Positions 46,467-56,262 of a stretch of 64,000 nt of DNA are shown in pieces. Under the pieces are notes generated by a model that was given only the letters and a program-made list of their open reading frames with translations, was not told the origin of the DNA and made no database searches. Made by a program: the position numbers and the translations under genes. The stretch's first letter is position 1. Every line of letters starts with the position of its first letter. Source of the DNA: Cannabis sativa (Eukaryota > Streptophyta > Magnoliopsida > Rosales > Cannabaceae); NCBI RefSeq assembly GCF_029168945.1, contig NC_083603.1, forward strand, positions 6,448,001 through 6,512,000. The letters are read 5' to 3'.

Positions 46467-49400
46467 ATGTCTGCTTCTGGCTCGAAGTCTTCAAAGAAGA
46501 AAGGGAAGAATATTGCCACCCTGGAGGAGGTTTCTCTGGGACCTGTTGCCCAGGAAGGGTACAAGTCCCGCGCTACTGGTTGGGAAGCGGCCGAGCTTCG
46601 ATCGACCCTGGCCTGCCCTCACCAGCTGGAGAACATCATCAATGTAGCTGGAATCAAACCCTCTACCTCAGGGACCTTCCACCGGCCTCCCCGTGACTCG
46701 GAGACGCCCAACCTTAATTATGATGGCTTCGGGGCTTGGAGTCAGACCCATCTGATGGCCGGTGCTATGCTCCCGCTCCAGGATTATTTTGTTAATTTTC
46801 TTGTATTTGTCGGCCTTGCGCCATACCAACTTATTCCTCAAGCTTACCGCCTGCTCTCAGGCTTATTTATTTTTTACTCCGCGCGCGGCTGGGGGTCTCC
46901 CAGCCCGGCGGAGATTTTGTATTTTTATGAACTCGTATCCGTCCCCAAGAAAGGGGACAAACTTAAGGACGGTTTTTATGGGTTCCGGATCCACCCTGCT
47001 AACGAAGGGAAGGTTCCGTATAATAGGCAGACTCATGTTAAGGAGTACCGCCACCGATTTTTCTTCTCCTCCGGTTTTAGGGCCGTGGACCATCCGGAGC
47101 TTCTCACGGAGTGGGTGCGAATCCCACCTTACCAGCGGACGCTCACCACTCAGGCTTTCCTTCGAAGGGCCCAAGCCTTCGCCTCCTACGACCAGGCCGA
47201 TCTTGACGTCGGGGGCCTGGTCACCACGGAGAATTGCAGAAAGGCTAAACTTATCCTTTCTCACCAATCCGTGGATGACTCCAACCTTTCCAAGGTTATT
47301 TGCCCTAACGTGAGGGCGCCGGTTGCGGAGAAGGCCTTCCGGGATGAGCTTATTGCTACGGCAGGGAAGAAGTACCAAGATTATCTCTACCGGAAGGCCC
47401 AGGAGAAGGCGTATTCTAGTGCCCCGCCGCCTGCGGGAGAGGGCTTCGCGTGGGGAGCCCGGTGGTGCGGAGGAGCCAAGCCATCGGCGGGAAGTCCGAG
47501 GCAAAATTTTTTGACAAGATTCTTCAAGAAGAGATTGGAGGTCCTTCCGCCGGGGGACCCCTTCGTCTTGAAGGTTCTTCTGAGAACCGTACTTCCCGCC
47601 TCGGCCTTCGGTCCGAACCAAATTCGGGCGCTCCCGGTGCTAGCACTTCTGGAGCTGGTGGTAAGTCTCCTTTGGTAATTCAGTATGTCCCTTCCGTTGA
47701 TGAATATACCAGTCGTAGGCCCATAGGGTTCGACGAGCGTCTCCGTAGGTTTAAGATGCCGTCGACCCGGTGGGGGGATCATTTGAAGGAATTTTATTTT
47801 ACAAACTTAGGAGATTACCTAGGTCGGTCCCGGATGGGTCCCGGCCCTCCGGAACCTATTCCCTTAGGTCCGTCGGCTTACATAGCGTCCAGCTGGTTTC
47901 GGCCCTCGGACAGTTATCTTGGAGATGATGCTGCCAGCATTAAAGTTCGGGACTTTGCTAGGGCCGAATTAGGGAGTCCGGGTAGGAGTAGTTTATTTGC
48001 TGCACCTTTTTGTAAGCGGTTTCTCACGGACTTCTAACACTTGCTTATTTTATTGGAACAGGTACCTCCATGGATGCCATCCTGGAACAGCTTGCCGGGG
48101 TCCATACTCCGGTGGCTCCTCCGGCTTTCATTCCCTCTCCCCCGGCCCCTTCCTTGAAGGTTTCTTCCGGCGCCCCTCCCGAAACCATTGACTTAGTGGA
48201 TGACGAGGAGGTGCTTCCGGGAGAAGGCCAGGGGAAAGGGTGGGACTTCTCGGAGGAAGCCGCCGAGGGTGCTGGAGAGCCTCAAGCCCTTCCAGTGGTA
48301 GCAGAGGAGGACGAGGAGGAGCCTGAAGTGGCTCTGATTCGCAAGCGCAAGGGCAAGATGGTTGCCCGGGATGAGCCGAAGAGGCCTCGGAGGGCCGACA
48401 CTCCCGCTCATGGCCTAGACGGCGGGGTTTCTCCGATGGAGGAAAATCCTGCTCCTCCTCACATTGAGCTTACCCCGATTCCGGGGGATGTGGCAAGGCA
48501 GGAGCTTCGCATAGCCAAACACAACTACGCTATGGACGAGTACTCCCGGGGATATGCCGATGTGGAGGCCCTTAGGAGGATTCTGCGAGCGGAGGTTGAG
48601 GAGAGCATTAGCCATCCGGACTATCATGATCCGTGGAACCTCAACCTGGATCCTTTGGCGGACTGGTTCCGTCCCCTCCTAGGGCCCACTTTGGCTCCCT
48701 TTGCCGCGGAAATGACCGGTGAGTTCGCTTCCCAGCTTACACGCTGTGCGCCCAAGCGGTTTGCCACTTGCGCTTCCCTGAACTCCATCTTCCAGGTCCA
48801 GGACCTCAGCCATTCCCTCACAGTGGTAAGTACTTTGCAATTTCTTGCGTTTCCTTTTTTGGTGTTTGTATTTTGTTTTCTCCCTTTGAGGAATTTTTCC
48901 TTACACTCCGTCATGGTTCAGCTTGCAGCTGAGGCTGGTCGCCTCTCCAAGAACATCATAAGCCATGGCTTCGCTCTGTCCGATTTTGGGGACATGAACG
49001 ACGTCAAGAAGGTCCTCCAAGACCTTACAGCGGAGAGGCAGATCTACCAGGAGGCTGCCGAGCGCCAGGAAGCAGCGGCCAAGGCCAAGGAAGAGGAGGC
49101 CAAGGCCAGGGAAGAGGAGGCCATCCGGAGGGAGGCTCAGGCGGAGGACATGATCCAGGCCGAGGCCCAGCGGAGAGGCAGGATGGAGGCCCACCATCAG
49201 GAGGAGCTAAGGGCTCAAACCGAGGCTGCCGAGAAGGCCAGGCGAGACCTTCGGGGGGCCAGGGAGGCTTTGGATGAAATGGCCGCCAAGGTGAGGTCTC
49301 TAGAGGAGACTCACCAGTTGGATATCGAATCCAAGGCCGCTCTAGCTGCGGAGTTGAAGGAGCTCCGGGACTTCAAAGATCAGTCTATCAGGAAGGCCAA

Positions 49401-49617
49401 GAGGGCCGAGCTCCTTTCTCCCGTCTCCTGCGCCCGGTGTCCGAAGCGCTTTGATGATGGTGTCTACATGGCTTGGGCCACCAATGATCAGAGTATCAAG
49501 CTTTCTTTTTATCCCAAACCCGAGGACATGATTGCCAAATTTCGGGAAAAGAAGAAGAGACTCGATGCTGAGCTTGAGGCACGAATCGGACCTCGTCTTC
49601 CGCCGCGGGCTGACTGA
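46467..49617 (+). CDS. antisense accessory gene of the Tat element (Transposase_28-like)
   Basis: Plus-strand gene, opposite to gag-pol. The start is ATG 46467 just after a probable 5' UTR intron. Frame 1 (to about 47440) reads MSASGSKSSKKKGKNIATLE, DYFVNFLVFVGLAPYQLIPQ and YRLLSGLFIFYSARGWGSPS. This is the character of the plant 'putative gypsy type transposon' domain (Transposase_28) found in accessory ORFs of Tat/Grande elements. The frame then changes without an obvious intron between 47420 and 47680 and continues (YVPSVDEYTSRRPIGF) to 47981; intron 47982-48061 (80 bases); acidic, basic region to 48825; intron 48826-48921 (GTAAGT...TTCAG, 96 bases); then a long Glu/Ala/Arg coiled coil (about 49000-49400) to the stop at 49617. 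About 900 residues in all. The role is unknown. The frame change may be an indel or a missed intron. Confidence 0.72.
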
Positions 49618-49768
49618 GCTGCCATATTATTGACCCAGATTATACCCGCTCTCTTTATAACTCTTTTTTTTTTGTACATACTTGCTGCTGCCTCAGAACA
49701 ATTTACATATAGGCGGCAGCTTTAATTTGAAGGGGAGACAATTTAAGGCCTGTCCCCGGGCCATTTAT

Positions 49769-50067
49769 ATGTGTATGACCTACCCTTCGGGCTAGGATAT
49801 TTTATTCTTTTTTTTTTTTATTATTTATATATATGTGCGATCTTTCTTCACACTTTATATATTTCAACCTGTCCTTTGGCTCAGGGTTTCATGCTTACGC
49901 TCTTTATTTTTGCGCATGTTTTTGACCTGCCCTTTGGGTCAGGATATTTTACTTAGCTTGACCTGCCCTTTGGGTCAGGATATTTTACTTAGCTTGACCT
50001 GCCCTTTGGGTCAGGATATTTTACTTAGCTTGACCTGCCCTTTGGGTCAGGATATTTTACTTAGCTT
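49769..50067. repeat. 36-bp hairpin minisatellite between the converging Tat genes
   Basis: Four near-identical 36-base units start at 49923, 49959, 49995 and 50031. Each contains TGACCTGCCCTTTGGGTCA, an inverted repeat (TGACC...GGGTCA) able to form a short stem-loop, followed by GGATATTTTACTTAGCT. Diverged single units lie upstream (GACCTACCCTTCGGGCTAGG at about 49777 and ACCTGTCCTTTGGCTCAGG at about 49867). It sits 3' of the antisense gene and 3' of integrase. Confidence 0.85.
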
Positions 50068-50214
50068 GTTTTTGTTTGTCCGTGCGGTATACCCTAGTAC
50101 CCCCCTGAGTGGCATAGAAACTTTGTTTTTAAGGCACTCAGTTTTATTTAATATAGAGGAGGCATACATTTGGACGGTACAAACCCTTTGAACAAAAGCT
50201 AAGTTTTTAATTCG

Positions 50215-51249
50215 CTACTGGTAGTATTTTCTGAGGTGATCGGCATTCCAGGCTCTTGGGACAGTAGTTCCGTCCATTCTTTTCAGTTTGTAAGTGCCAG
50301 AACCGATTTCGTCCTCGATTTCATATGGTCCTTCCCAATTTGGTCCAAGTACCCCCACTCCGGGTTCTTGGGTGGCTGGGAAGACCCTTCTTAGGACCAT
50401 GTCACCAATAGCGAATTTTCTGTTTTTAACCTTGGAGTTAAAATACTTGGTCACCTTCTTTTGATAAGCGGCCATCCGTATTTGGGACTCATCCCGGAGT
50501 TCTTCGACTTGATCCAGAGCTTCTTGGAGCAGGGCCTGATTAGTGGCCGGATCGTAGGTCGTTCTCCTGTGGGATGGGAATAATGTTTCCACCGGGACCA
50601 TTGCTTCACAACCGTATGCCATTGAGAACGGCGAGTGACCGGTTGTGGTTCTGGGGGTCGTCCGGTAGGCCCACAATACCCTTGGCAATTCTTCGGGCCA
50701 GTTATTTTTACAAGCCAGCAACTTCTTTTTCAGGGTGACCTTTAGGATTTTATTGACTGCCTCCGCCTGGCCGTTTGTTTGAGGCCGGGCTACCGCGGAG
50801 AAGCTTTTCACTACTCCGTGTTGGTTGCAGAAGTCAGTAAATTCCTCGCAATCAAATTGCTTTCCATTGTCCGAGACTATTTTGTGAGGTAAGCCGTATC
50901 GACACACTATGTTTTTGATAACAAAGTCCAACGCCTTCTTAGCGGTTATTGTCTTCATAGGCTCAGCCTCTGTCCACTTGGTGAAGTAGTCTACTGCTAC
51001 TATTGCATACTTTACTCCTCCTTTTCCCGTAGGTAGAGACCCGATGAGATCTATGCCCCAGACCGCGAAGGGCCAGGGGCTTGTCATCAACGTGATCTCA
51101 TTTGGAGGAGCTCTCGGTATGTTCGCGTACCTTTGGCACGAGTCACACTTTTGGACATAGTCTATACAATCTTTTTTCATTGTTGGCCAGAAGTATCCCT
51201 GCCTCAATATTTTCTTTGAGAGGCTGGGTCCTCCCCGTATGATCTCCAC
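50215..51249 (-). CDS. Tat integrase (part of pol)
   Basis: 344 open codons. It has the rest of the zinc-binding end (CDSCQRYAN), then the catalytic core: [10 protein letters not shown] (first Asp), [10 protein letters not shown] (second Asp), [13 protein letters not shown] (catalytic Glu); then the C-terminal module ([31 protein letters not shown]). It ends DHLRKYYQ before a TAA/TAG. It is out of frame with the upstream pol frame near 51240, where the expected motif before GGPSLSKKI is disturbed. It would be made as part of a polyprotein, so the listed start is not a true initiation site. Confidence 0.88.
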   Translation of the reverse strand: MEIIRGGPSLSKKILRQGYFWPTMKKDCIDYVQKCDSCQRYANIPRAPPNEITLMTSPWPFAVWGIDLIGSLPTGKGGVKYAIVAVDYFTKWTEAEPMKTITAKKALDFVIKNIVCRYGLPHKIVSDNGKQFDCEEFTDFCNQHGVVKSFSAVARPQTNGQAEAVNKILKVTLKKKLLACKNNWPEELPRVLWAYRTTPRTTTGHSPFSMAYGCEAMVPVETLFPSHRRTTYDPATNQALLQEALDQVEELRDESQIRMAAYQKKVTKYFNSKVKNRKFAIGDMVLRRVFPATQEPGVGVLGPNWEGPYEIEDEIGSGTYKLKRMDGTTVPRAWNADHLRKYYQ

Positions 51250-51839
51250 AACCCTTCATGGACCTCCAGCATGATTTGTCTAGCTTCAGGGTCCGATACA
51301 CACCTTAAATAAGGCATGCTGAGTCCTCTTCGGTAGAGAATTTGGTCCATCATTACATAACGATGAGCCTGATACTGAATCTTTCGAGACAGTGCCCTCT
51401 CTTGGGGCAACTCACCTGTGGTTATGTATTTTATGATGGGGACCATCCAGCTGGGTTCTTGCCCAACCGTTTGTGTGGTCTCTTTTATTTTGATGCTTGG
51501 CTCTGCCAAACGTTCCACTGGTACTACCCCCAGCTCTTCGATCTCACTGTCCGAGGCTAACTTAGCCAGACAGTCCGCGTGAGCATTCTTTTCTCGGGGG
51601 ATTCTTTCTATTTTATAGTCTGTGAACTCGTGGAGCAGTTCTCGGACTATTGTTACGTACGCGGCCATCCTTTCACCGCGGGTTTGGTATTCTCCGGATA
51701 CTTGGTTTACGACTAGCTGAGAATCACTGTAGACTTCCACCCTCTTGGCTCCTACAGCTTTAGCCAACTTTAGCCCTGCTATCAGGGCCTCATATTCGGC
51801 TTCATTATTCGAAGCTGTGAAGTTGAATCGGAGTGCTGC
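51204..51839 (-). CDS. second RNase H domain of Tat pol
   Basis: Continues the protease-RT-RNase H frame after the TAG at 51840-51842: [37 protein letters not shown], and [17 protein letters not shown], the catalytic Glu, Asp and His/Asp regions of an archaeal-type RNase H. It then runs through a linker to the frame break near 51240. In the Tat lineage this second RNase H is a known additional domain. Confidence 0.85.
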   Translation of the reverse strand, partial: AALRFNFTASNNEAEYEALIAGLKLAKAVGAKRVEVYSDSQLVVNQVSGEYQTRGERMAAYVTIVRELLHEFTDYKIERIPREKNAHADCLAKLASDSEIEELGVVPVERLAEPSIKIKETTQTVGQEPSWMVPIIKYITTGELPQERALSRKIQYQAHRYVMMDQILYRRGLSMPYLRCVSDPEARQIMLEVHEGLWRSYGEDPASQRKY

Positions 51840-54308
51840 CTAGAGCCGCAACCCAGTAGGTGATATCATAGCCACTCCGGCTCCTGAACCGTTTTCATTA
51901 GAAGCCCCATCCACAAATACCCTCCAAGTGGGGATGGATGGCTCCGGTGTATTGGCTGTTGCCTCGGCTTCATTACATTCGGTGATGAAGTCCGCCAAGG
52001 CTTGGCCTTTTACGGAAATCCGGGGCACGTAATGCAAGTCGAACTGACTTAATTCCATTGCCCATTTGAGGAGTCTTCCGGAGGCTTCAGGTTTCTGGAG
52101 AACTTGCCGGAGTGGATGATTGGTCAAAATTCTGATCGGATGGGCTTGGAAGTATGGTCTCAACTTCTGCGATGCCATCAGGAGGCAGAATACCAGCTTT
52201 TCAATGACCGGATACCTTGTCTCGGCCCCTATCATGCGTTTACTAACATAGTACACGGGGTGCTGAATCTTTTCTTCCTCCCGGACCAATGCAGCACTGA
52301 CCGCATGCTCGGAGACGGCCAAGTAAAGGAACAAGTCTTCTCCCAGGACGGGCTTTGATAGGATAGGAGGTTTGGCCATATGGTCCTTTAACCTTTTGAA
52401 TGCCTCTTCGCATTCGTCCGTCCATTCGAACTTTTGGCATTTCTCCAGTATGTTGAAGAAGGGTATGCACTTGTCCGTGGATCGCGAGATAAAGCGGTAT
52501 AATGCGGCCACCTTTCCGGTCAAACTTTGCACGTCCTTGTGTTTCTTGGGGGATGGCATGTCCAAGAGAGCTTGGATTTTCTCCGGGTTTGCCTCGATCC
52601 CCCTTTGGCTGACTATGAAGCCCAGGAATTTTCCCGACTTGACCCCGAAGGTACACTTTTTCGGATTAAGCTTCATGCCGTACCTCCGGACGACTTCGAA
52701 ACATTCTTCTAAGTCGTTTGCATGGCTATTGCATGCTTTGGATTTGACGAGCATGTCGTCTACATATACTTCCATATTTCGTCCCAGGAGGCTTTTAAAC
52801 ATCCGGTTAACCATTCTTTGGTAGGTTGCTCCGGCGTTTTTCAGTCCGAAGGGCATGACTAGGTAACAGTATACCCCCTTATCGGTCCTGAAGCTAGTGC
52901 ACTCCTGGTCTGCCGTATGCATTTTTATTTGATTGTACCCAGCATAGGCATCCATGAAAGATAGTAGTTTAAATCCGGAGGTGGCGTCCACCATCTGGTC
53001 GATCCTGGGCAGCGGAAAGCAGTCCTTTGGGCAGGCCTTGTTTAGGTCTGTGAAATCTATGCAAACCCGCCAAGTCCCGTTTGGCTTGGGTACCAGGACC
53101 GGATTGGCCAGCCATTCCGGATAGTATACGTCGCGGATCATGCAATTGGACAAAAGTTTATCCACCTCTTCCTCTAAGGCCTCGGCTTTCGCCGAGTCGA
53201 GTGGGCGTCTCTTTTGCTGTATAGGAGGCATGTCCGGGTTGACGTTGAGGACATGGGTGATGACATGAGGGCTGATGCCGGTCATGTCCTCTTGGCGCCA
53301 TGCAAAAATGTCAATGGCGCCCTTCAGTGTTTTTATTATTTTATCCTTTTCCTCCGGATCTAGGCCTCTCCCTATCCGGAGTACTTTGGTGGAGTCGTCG
53401 TCGCACACTGGTATCTCTTCGACGTCCTCCATTGGTTCTACGACCCTTTCGGATCCTATACGAGGATCCAACTCGTCTTCTTCAGCCTTTTCTACTTCAG
53501 GAGGCCCTCGGACCATGAGCACCGGCAAGTGGGTGGCAACGTTGTAACATTGCCTGGCCTCTCCTTGATTTCCCCTCACCGTTCCGACTCCGGCTTCCTG
53601 GGTAGGAAATTTTAGGCATAGGTGTCGGATAGAAGTTATTGCACCAAAGTCGACGAGGGCCGGTCGGCCCAAGATTGCGTTGTAGGCTGTTGGACAGTCT
53701 ACTACCACGAAGGTGCAATACTTGAACGTGCTCTGGGGAGTATCCGGGCACAGGGTAACTGGGAGCCTGACTTTCCCCATCGGGATTAGAGTTGTCCCGT
53801 TAAACCCTGTGAGCTGCGATCCGCTAGGAGAGAGATCCCGGTCGGTCAACCCTATCGCAGTGAAGGCCTCTCTGAAGAGCAAGTTCACGGAACTTCCATT
53901 ATCAATCAAGACCCTGGCCACTACTTTATTTGCAATGGGGGTCTCTATGACCAGTGGGTCGTGATGAGGAAAACGCACCGTCTTGGCGTCTTCTTCCGTG
54001 AACGTTATGGGCTGGTCCATTAGCCGAGGCCTTTGAGCTGGGAGTTGAGTGACCTCCCACACCTCACTGTGCCTTGCGGCCTCGGCATATCTCTTCCGCT
54101 CCTTTCGAGTGTTTCCTCTGATATGGGGACCTCCGGAGATCATGGCTACCCGTCCATTAGGCCGGGGCGGTAGTCCGGGTATATGCTGGGCGTCACTGCG
54201 GAGCAGCTGGAGGCAATGCTCCTGCTGTACCCCCTGGTGTTCCCGAAGGCATGCCCCCTGCCACCTGCCCCGGGTTAAGGTGGGGCAACCTATTTTTGAT
54301 CCACTCAT
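51840..54308 (-). CDS. Tat protease-reverse transcriptase-RNase H
   Basis: 822 codons. Reliable pol homology starts at about codon 75. Protease: VLIDNGSSVNLLFREAF with Asn where Thr/Ser is usual in D[ST]G, common in Tat elements, and AYNAILGRPALVDF. RT: NPVLVPKPNGTWRVCIDFTD, FPLPRIDQMVDATSGFKLLS, MPFGLKNAGATYQRMVN, catalytic EVYVDDMLVKS, then KFLGFIVSQRGIEANPEK. RNase H: LYLAVSEHAVSAALVREE and PIRILTNHPLRQVLQKPEASGR. The frame overlaps the end of gag (54193-54308) in another frame. It ends in a TAG after SPTGLRL, with the second RNase H continuing in the same frame beyond it. Confidence 0.9.
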   Translation of the reverse strand: MSGSKIGCPTLTRGRWQGACLREHQGVQQEHCLQLLRSDAQHIPGLPPRPNGRVAMISGGPHIRGNTRKERKRYAEAARHSEVWEVTQLPAQRPRLMDQPITFTEEDAKTVRFPHHDPLVIETPIANKVVARVLIDNGSSVNLLFREAFTAIGLTDRDLSPSGSQLTGFNGTTLIPMGKVRLPVTLCPDTPQSTFKYCTFVVVDCPTAYNAILGRPALVDFGAITSIRHLCLKFPTQEAGVGTVRGNQGEARQCYNVATHLPVLMVRGPPEVEKAEEDELDPRIGSERVVEPMEDVEEIPVCDDDSTKVLRIGRGLDPEEKDKIIKTLKGAIDIFAWRQEDMTGISPHVITHVLNVNPDMPPIQQKRRPLDSAKAEALEEEVDKLLSNCMIRDVYYPEWLANPVLVPKPNGTWRVCIDFTDLNKACPKDCFPLPRIDQMVDATSGFKLLSFMDAYAGYNQIKMHTADQECTSFRTDKGVYCYLVMPFGLKNAGATYQRMVNRMFKSLLGRNMEVYVDDMLVKSKACNSHANDLEECFEVVRRYGMKLNPKKCTFGVKSGKFLGFIVSQRGIEANPEKIQALLDMPSPKKHKDVQSLTGKVAALYRFISRSTDKCIPFFNILEKCQKFEWTDECEEAFKRLKDHMAKPPILSKPVLGEDLFLYLAVSEHAVSAALVREEEKIQHPVYYVSKRMIGAETRYPVIEKLVFCLLMASQKLRPYFQAHPIRILTNHPLRQVLQKPEASGRLLKWAMELSQFDLHYVPRISVKGQALADFITECNEAEATANTPEPSIPTWRVFVDGASNENGSGAGVAMISPTGLRL

Positions 54309-56199
54309 AGAGGTGGCCCAACCGGATCAGATTCTCAATCTCATCTTTGAGATTTTTACACTCGTTGGTGCTGTGGCCAATATCGTTGTGATATTCACAC
54401 CTTTTACTCGGATCTCTCCGGGAGCTGTCCCTGTACAATGGCTGGGGCCTCCGGTAATGCGTATTCTGCCTTGTGGCAAAATAGACACGTTCCTGAGAGT
54501 CCGTGAGCTCTGTGTACTGGGTGTATTGGGGTGCGTACCCCTTCTTTTGGCGCTTTTCTCCCGTTCGGGTGCTGCCCTTGGAAGATCTCTTGCTTCTAGA
54601 CCCTTGGGTAGGGCCTGTTAAGCTAGCGGTTGGGGCAGCCTGTGAAGGAACCCGTCCATTCACCCCGGACGGATTGCCGTAATGGGAAGATGCCGGGGGC
54701 AGAGCTTGGCCCTGGCTGTATCCGGGAGTAACAGAAAACTGTATGCCACTAACCGGAGGGGTCGCGGTCGGGACAGTACCCGAGGGCGATACTCCTGGCA
54801 TGTATCCTGCTATCCCGGTGGGATAATAGCCTCCGTAAGCCACGATTTGGGCTTCCTCGAGGTTAATATATTTTTGGACTCGCTTCTGGAAGTCCTGAAG
54901 GCTAGCAGCGCCTTCTTGCTGTAATTCGTTCCAGAAGGGAGTCCCAGTGCGGATTCCTGCTTGGAGAAGCGCAAGCTGTTGTCCGTCGTCGACCTTCTTG
55001 GTCTTCGAGGCTTCCTCTCGGAACCTCTTGATGTAATTCTTCAAGGTCTCGGTGGGTAGTTGCTTGATGTTAGTCAAGGCACTCACCTCCAAATTGACCT
55101 TCCTGGCGGCGACAAATTGTCTCCGGAAGTTGGTTTGGAGTTTGTTCCAACATCCCACCGATCCTGGTTCTAGTTTCTTGAACCATTCCTCCGCCGAGCC
55201 GCTCAGAGTGAGGGGGAAGCATAGGCATTTGGCGTCATTGCTGACCCGCATGACTGTCATGACTCGGTTGAATCGTGACAAGTGATCACTGGGGTCGGAG
55301 TTCCCAGTATATGCTGCCATTTCGGGCATTTTGAAGTTTTTAGGGAGCTCCGCCTCCAGGATATGCTTGGCACAGGGCTCCCGGTCCTCACTGTCCGAGT
55401 CGGAGTCATCTCCTTTCTGCCTCCGGGAGACTCGGGCAATATCTTTTCGAAGGATGGCAAGCTCTGCCATAATCCCTTCGTTTACAGTACCCGAGGAGAC
55501 TTCGGGTCTGTATCTTTTTTGATCAAGGTGATCCCGGAGGTCACCTTGATTCCCATTGATTTGATTTCTCAGATCAATGGGTGGACATCTCTGTCCTCCT
55601 CTTCCTCTACCCCCCGGTCCCTGGTGCACGGAAACGCTTTTCCGGTCCCCTCGATCCTGAGGGCCAAGACTCCCTCTTTGGGGCTTGCCCCTCTGCGGAC
55701 CTTTCCCTTTAGGGAAATCTGAGCGGACCTTTCGCGGATCCTGCGCCTTTTTCTTTCGACCAGGGGCAGAAGTAGGGTTCTTTGCTTGGTTTTCCTCAGC
55801 AGGGTGCCTTACAGGGCTAGGTTCCCTAGGCCTTTGCTGCTGGGAATTAGGCGAAGACGTAGCTGGCTCTCCGTCGAGTCCAGCGGCCATTGCCTTGGGG
55901 TGCACGTGAATGCCAGCTGCCTCCATAGCTTTCTGCATGGCTAGCATCACCTCATGCATCTTTTGATTTTGCACTTTCTGAGCTTCGATCTCAGCTTCGT
56001 GATCGATAGCTTTTTGTCTGAGGAGCACCAGCTCTTGGTAGCTTCCATCATCGTAAGCGTACTCGTCGAGGTGTTCCTCGTGGTTTTCATCTGGAACTTC
56101 CTCGGATTCCTCTGCTGCCCTTGAGGCTACATCCTCTTCATTGGGATCTTGAGCGTCTTCTAGAGGGCGAGGGTGACGTGTAGCTCTCGTCTCCACCAT
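54193..56199 (-). CDS. Tat gag
   Basis: 668 codons from ATG 56199, about 40 bases inside the PBS. It has an acidic N-terminus (DAQDPNEEDVA) and a Pro/Arg/Gly-rich basic stretch (about 120-215). The gag core (about 280-430) contains AAYTGNSDPSDHLSRFN, LTLSGSAEEWFKKL, FRRQFVAARK, LKNYIKRFREEA and ALLQAGI. A Gly/Pro/Tyr-rich spacer follows, then a single zinc-binding motif CEYHNDIGHSTNEC with KNLKDEIENLIRLGHL. No internal stop. It overlaps the pol frame, so pol is probably reached by frameshifting or is made separately; which one cannot be told. Confidence 0.92.
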   Translation of the reverse strand: MVETRATRHPRPLEDAQDPNEEDVASRAAEESEEVPDENHEEHLDEYAYDDGSYQELVLLRQKAIDHEAEIEAQKVQNQKMHEVMLAMQKAMEAAGIHVHPKAMAAGLDGEPATSSPNSQQQRPREPSPVRHPAEENQAKNPTSAPGRKKKAQDPRKVRSDFPKGKGPQRGKPQRGSLGPQDRGDRKSVSVHQGPGGRGRGGQRCPPIDLRNQINGNQGDLRDHLDQKRYRPEVSSGTVNEGIMAELAILRKDIARVSRRQKGDDSDSDSEDREPCAKHILEAELPKNFKMPEMAAYTGNSDPSDHLSRFNRVMTVMRVSNDAKCLCFPLTLSGSAEEWFKKLEPGSVGCWNKLQTNFRRQFVAARKVNLEVSALTNIKQLPTETLKNYIKRFREEASKTKKVDDGQQLALLQAGIRTGTPFWNELQQEGAASLQDFQKRVQKYINLEEAQIVAYGGYYPTGIAGYMPGVSPSGTVPTATPPVSGIQFSVTPGYSQGQALPPASSHYGNPSGVNGRVPSQAAPTASLTGPTQGSRSKRSSKGSTRTGEKRQKKGYAPQYTQYTELTDSQERVYFATRQNTHYRRPQPLYRDSSRRDPSKRCEYHNDIGHSTNECKNLKDEIENLIRLGHLYEWIKNRLPHLNPGQVAGGMPSGTPGGTAGALPPAAPQ

Positions 56200-56240
56200 T
56201 GTCGTGAAGTTAAATGCTTGTTGTGAAGCAGCTTTCCTCA

Positions 56241-56259
56241 GCTCTCAATGAAAGCACCA
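56241..56259 (-). other. Tat primer binding site
   Basis: The minus strand reads TGGTGCTTTCATTGAGAGC three bases after the 5' LTR end. The position fits a primer binding site; I could not match it to a specific tRNA with certainty. Confidence 0.6.
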
Positions 56260-56262
56260 AAA

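Noticed and set aside
46863..47782. Minus-strand frames of 252 and 131 codons opposite the antisense gene
   Set aside because: They are GC-rich shadows of the plus-strand gene; no domain or start context supports them.
49923..50067. Regularly spaced 36-bp repeats that could be mistaken for a CRISPR array
   Set aside because: The units are directly adjacent with no unique spacers, in a plant retrotransposon. It is a minisatellite.
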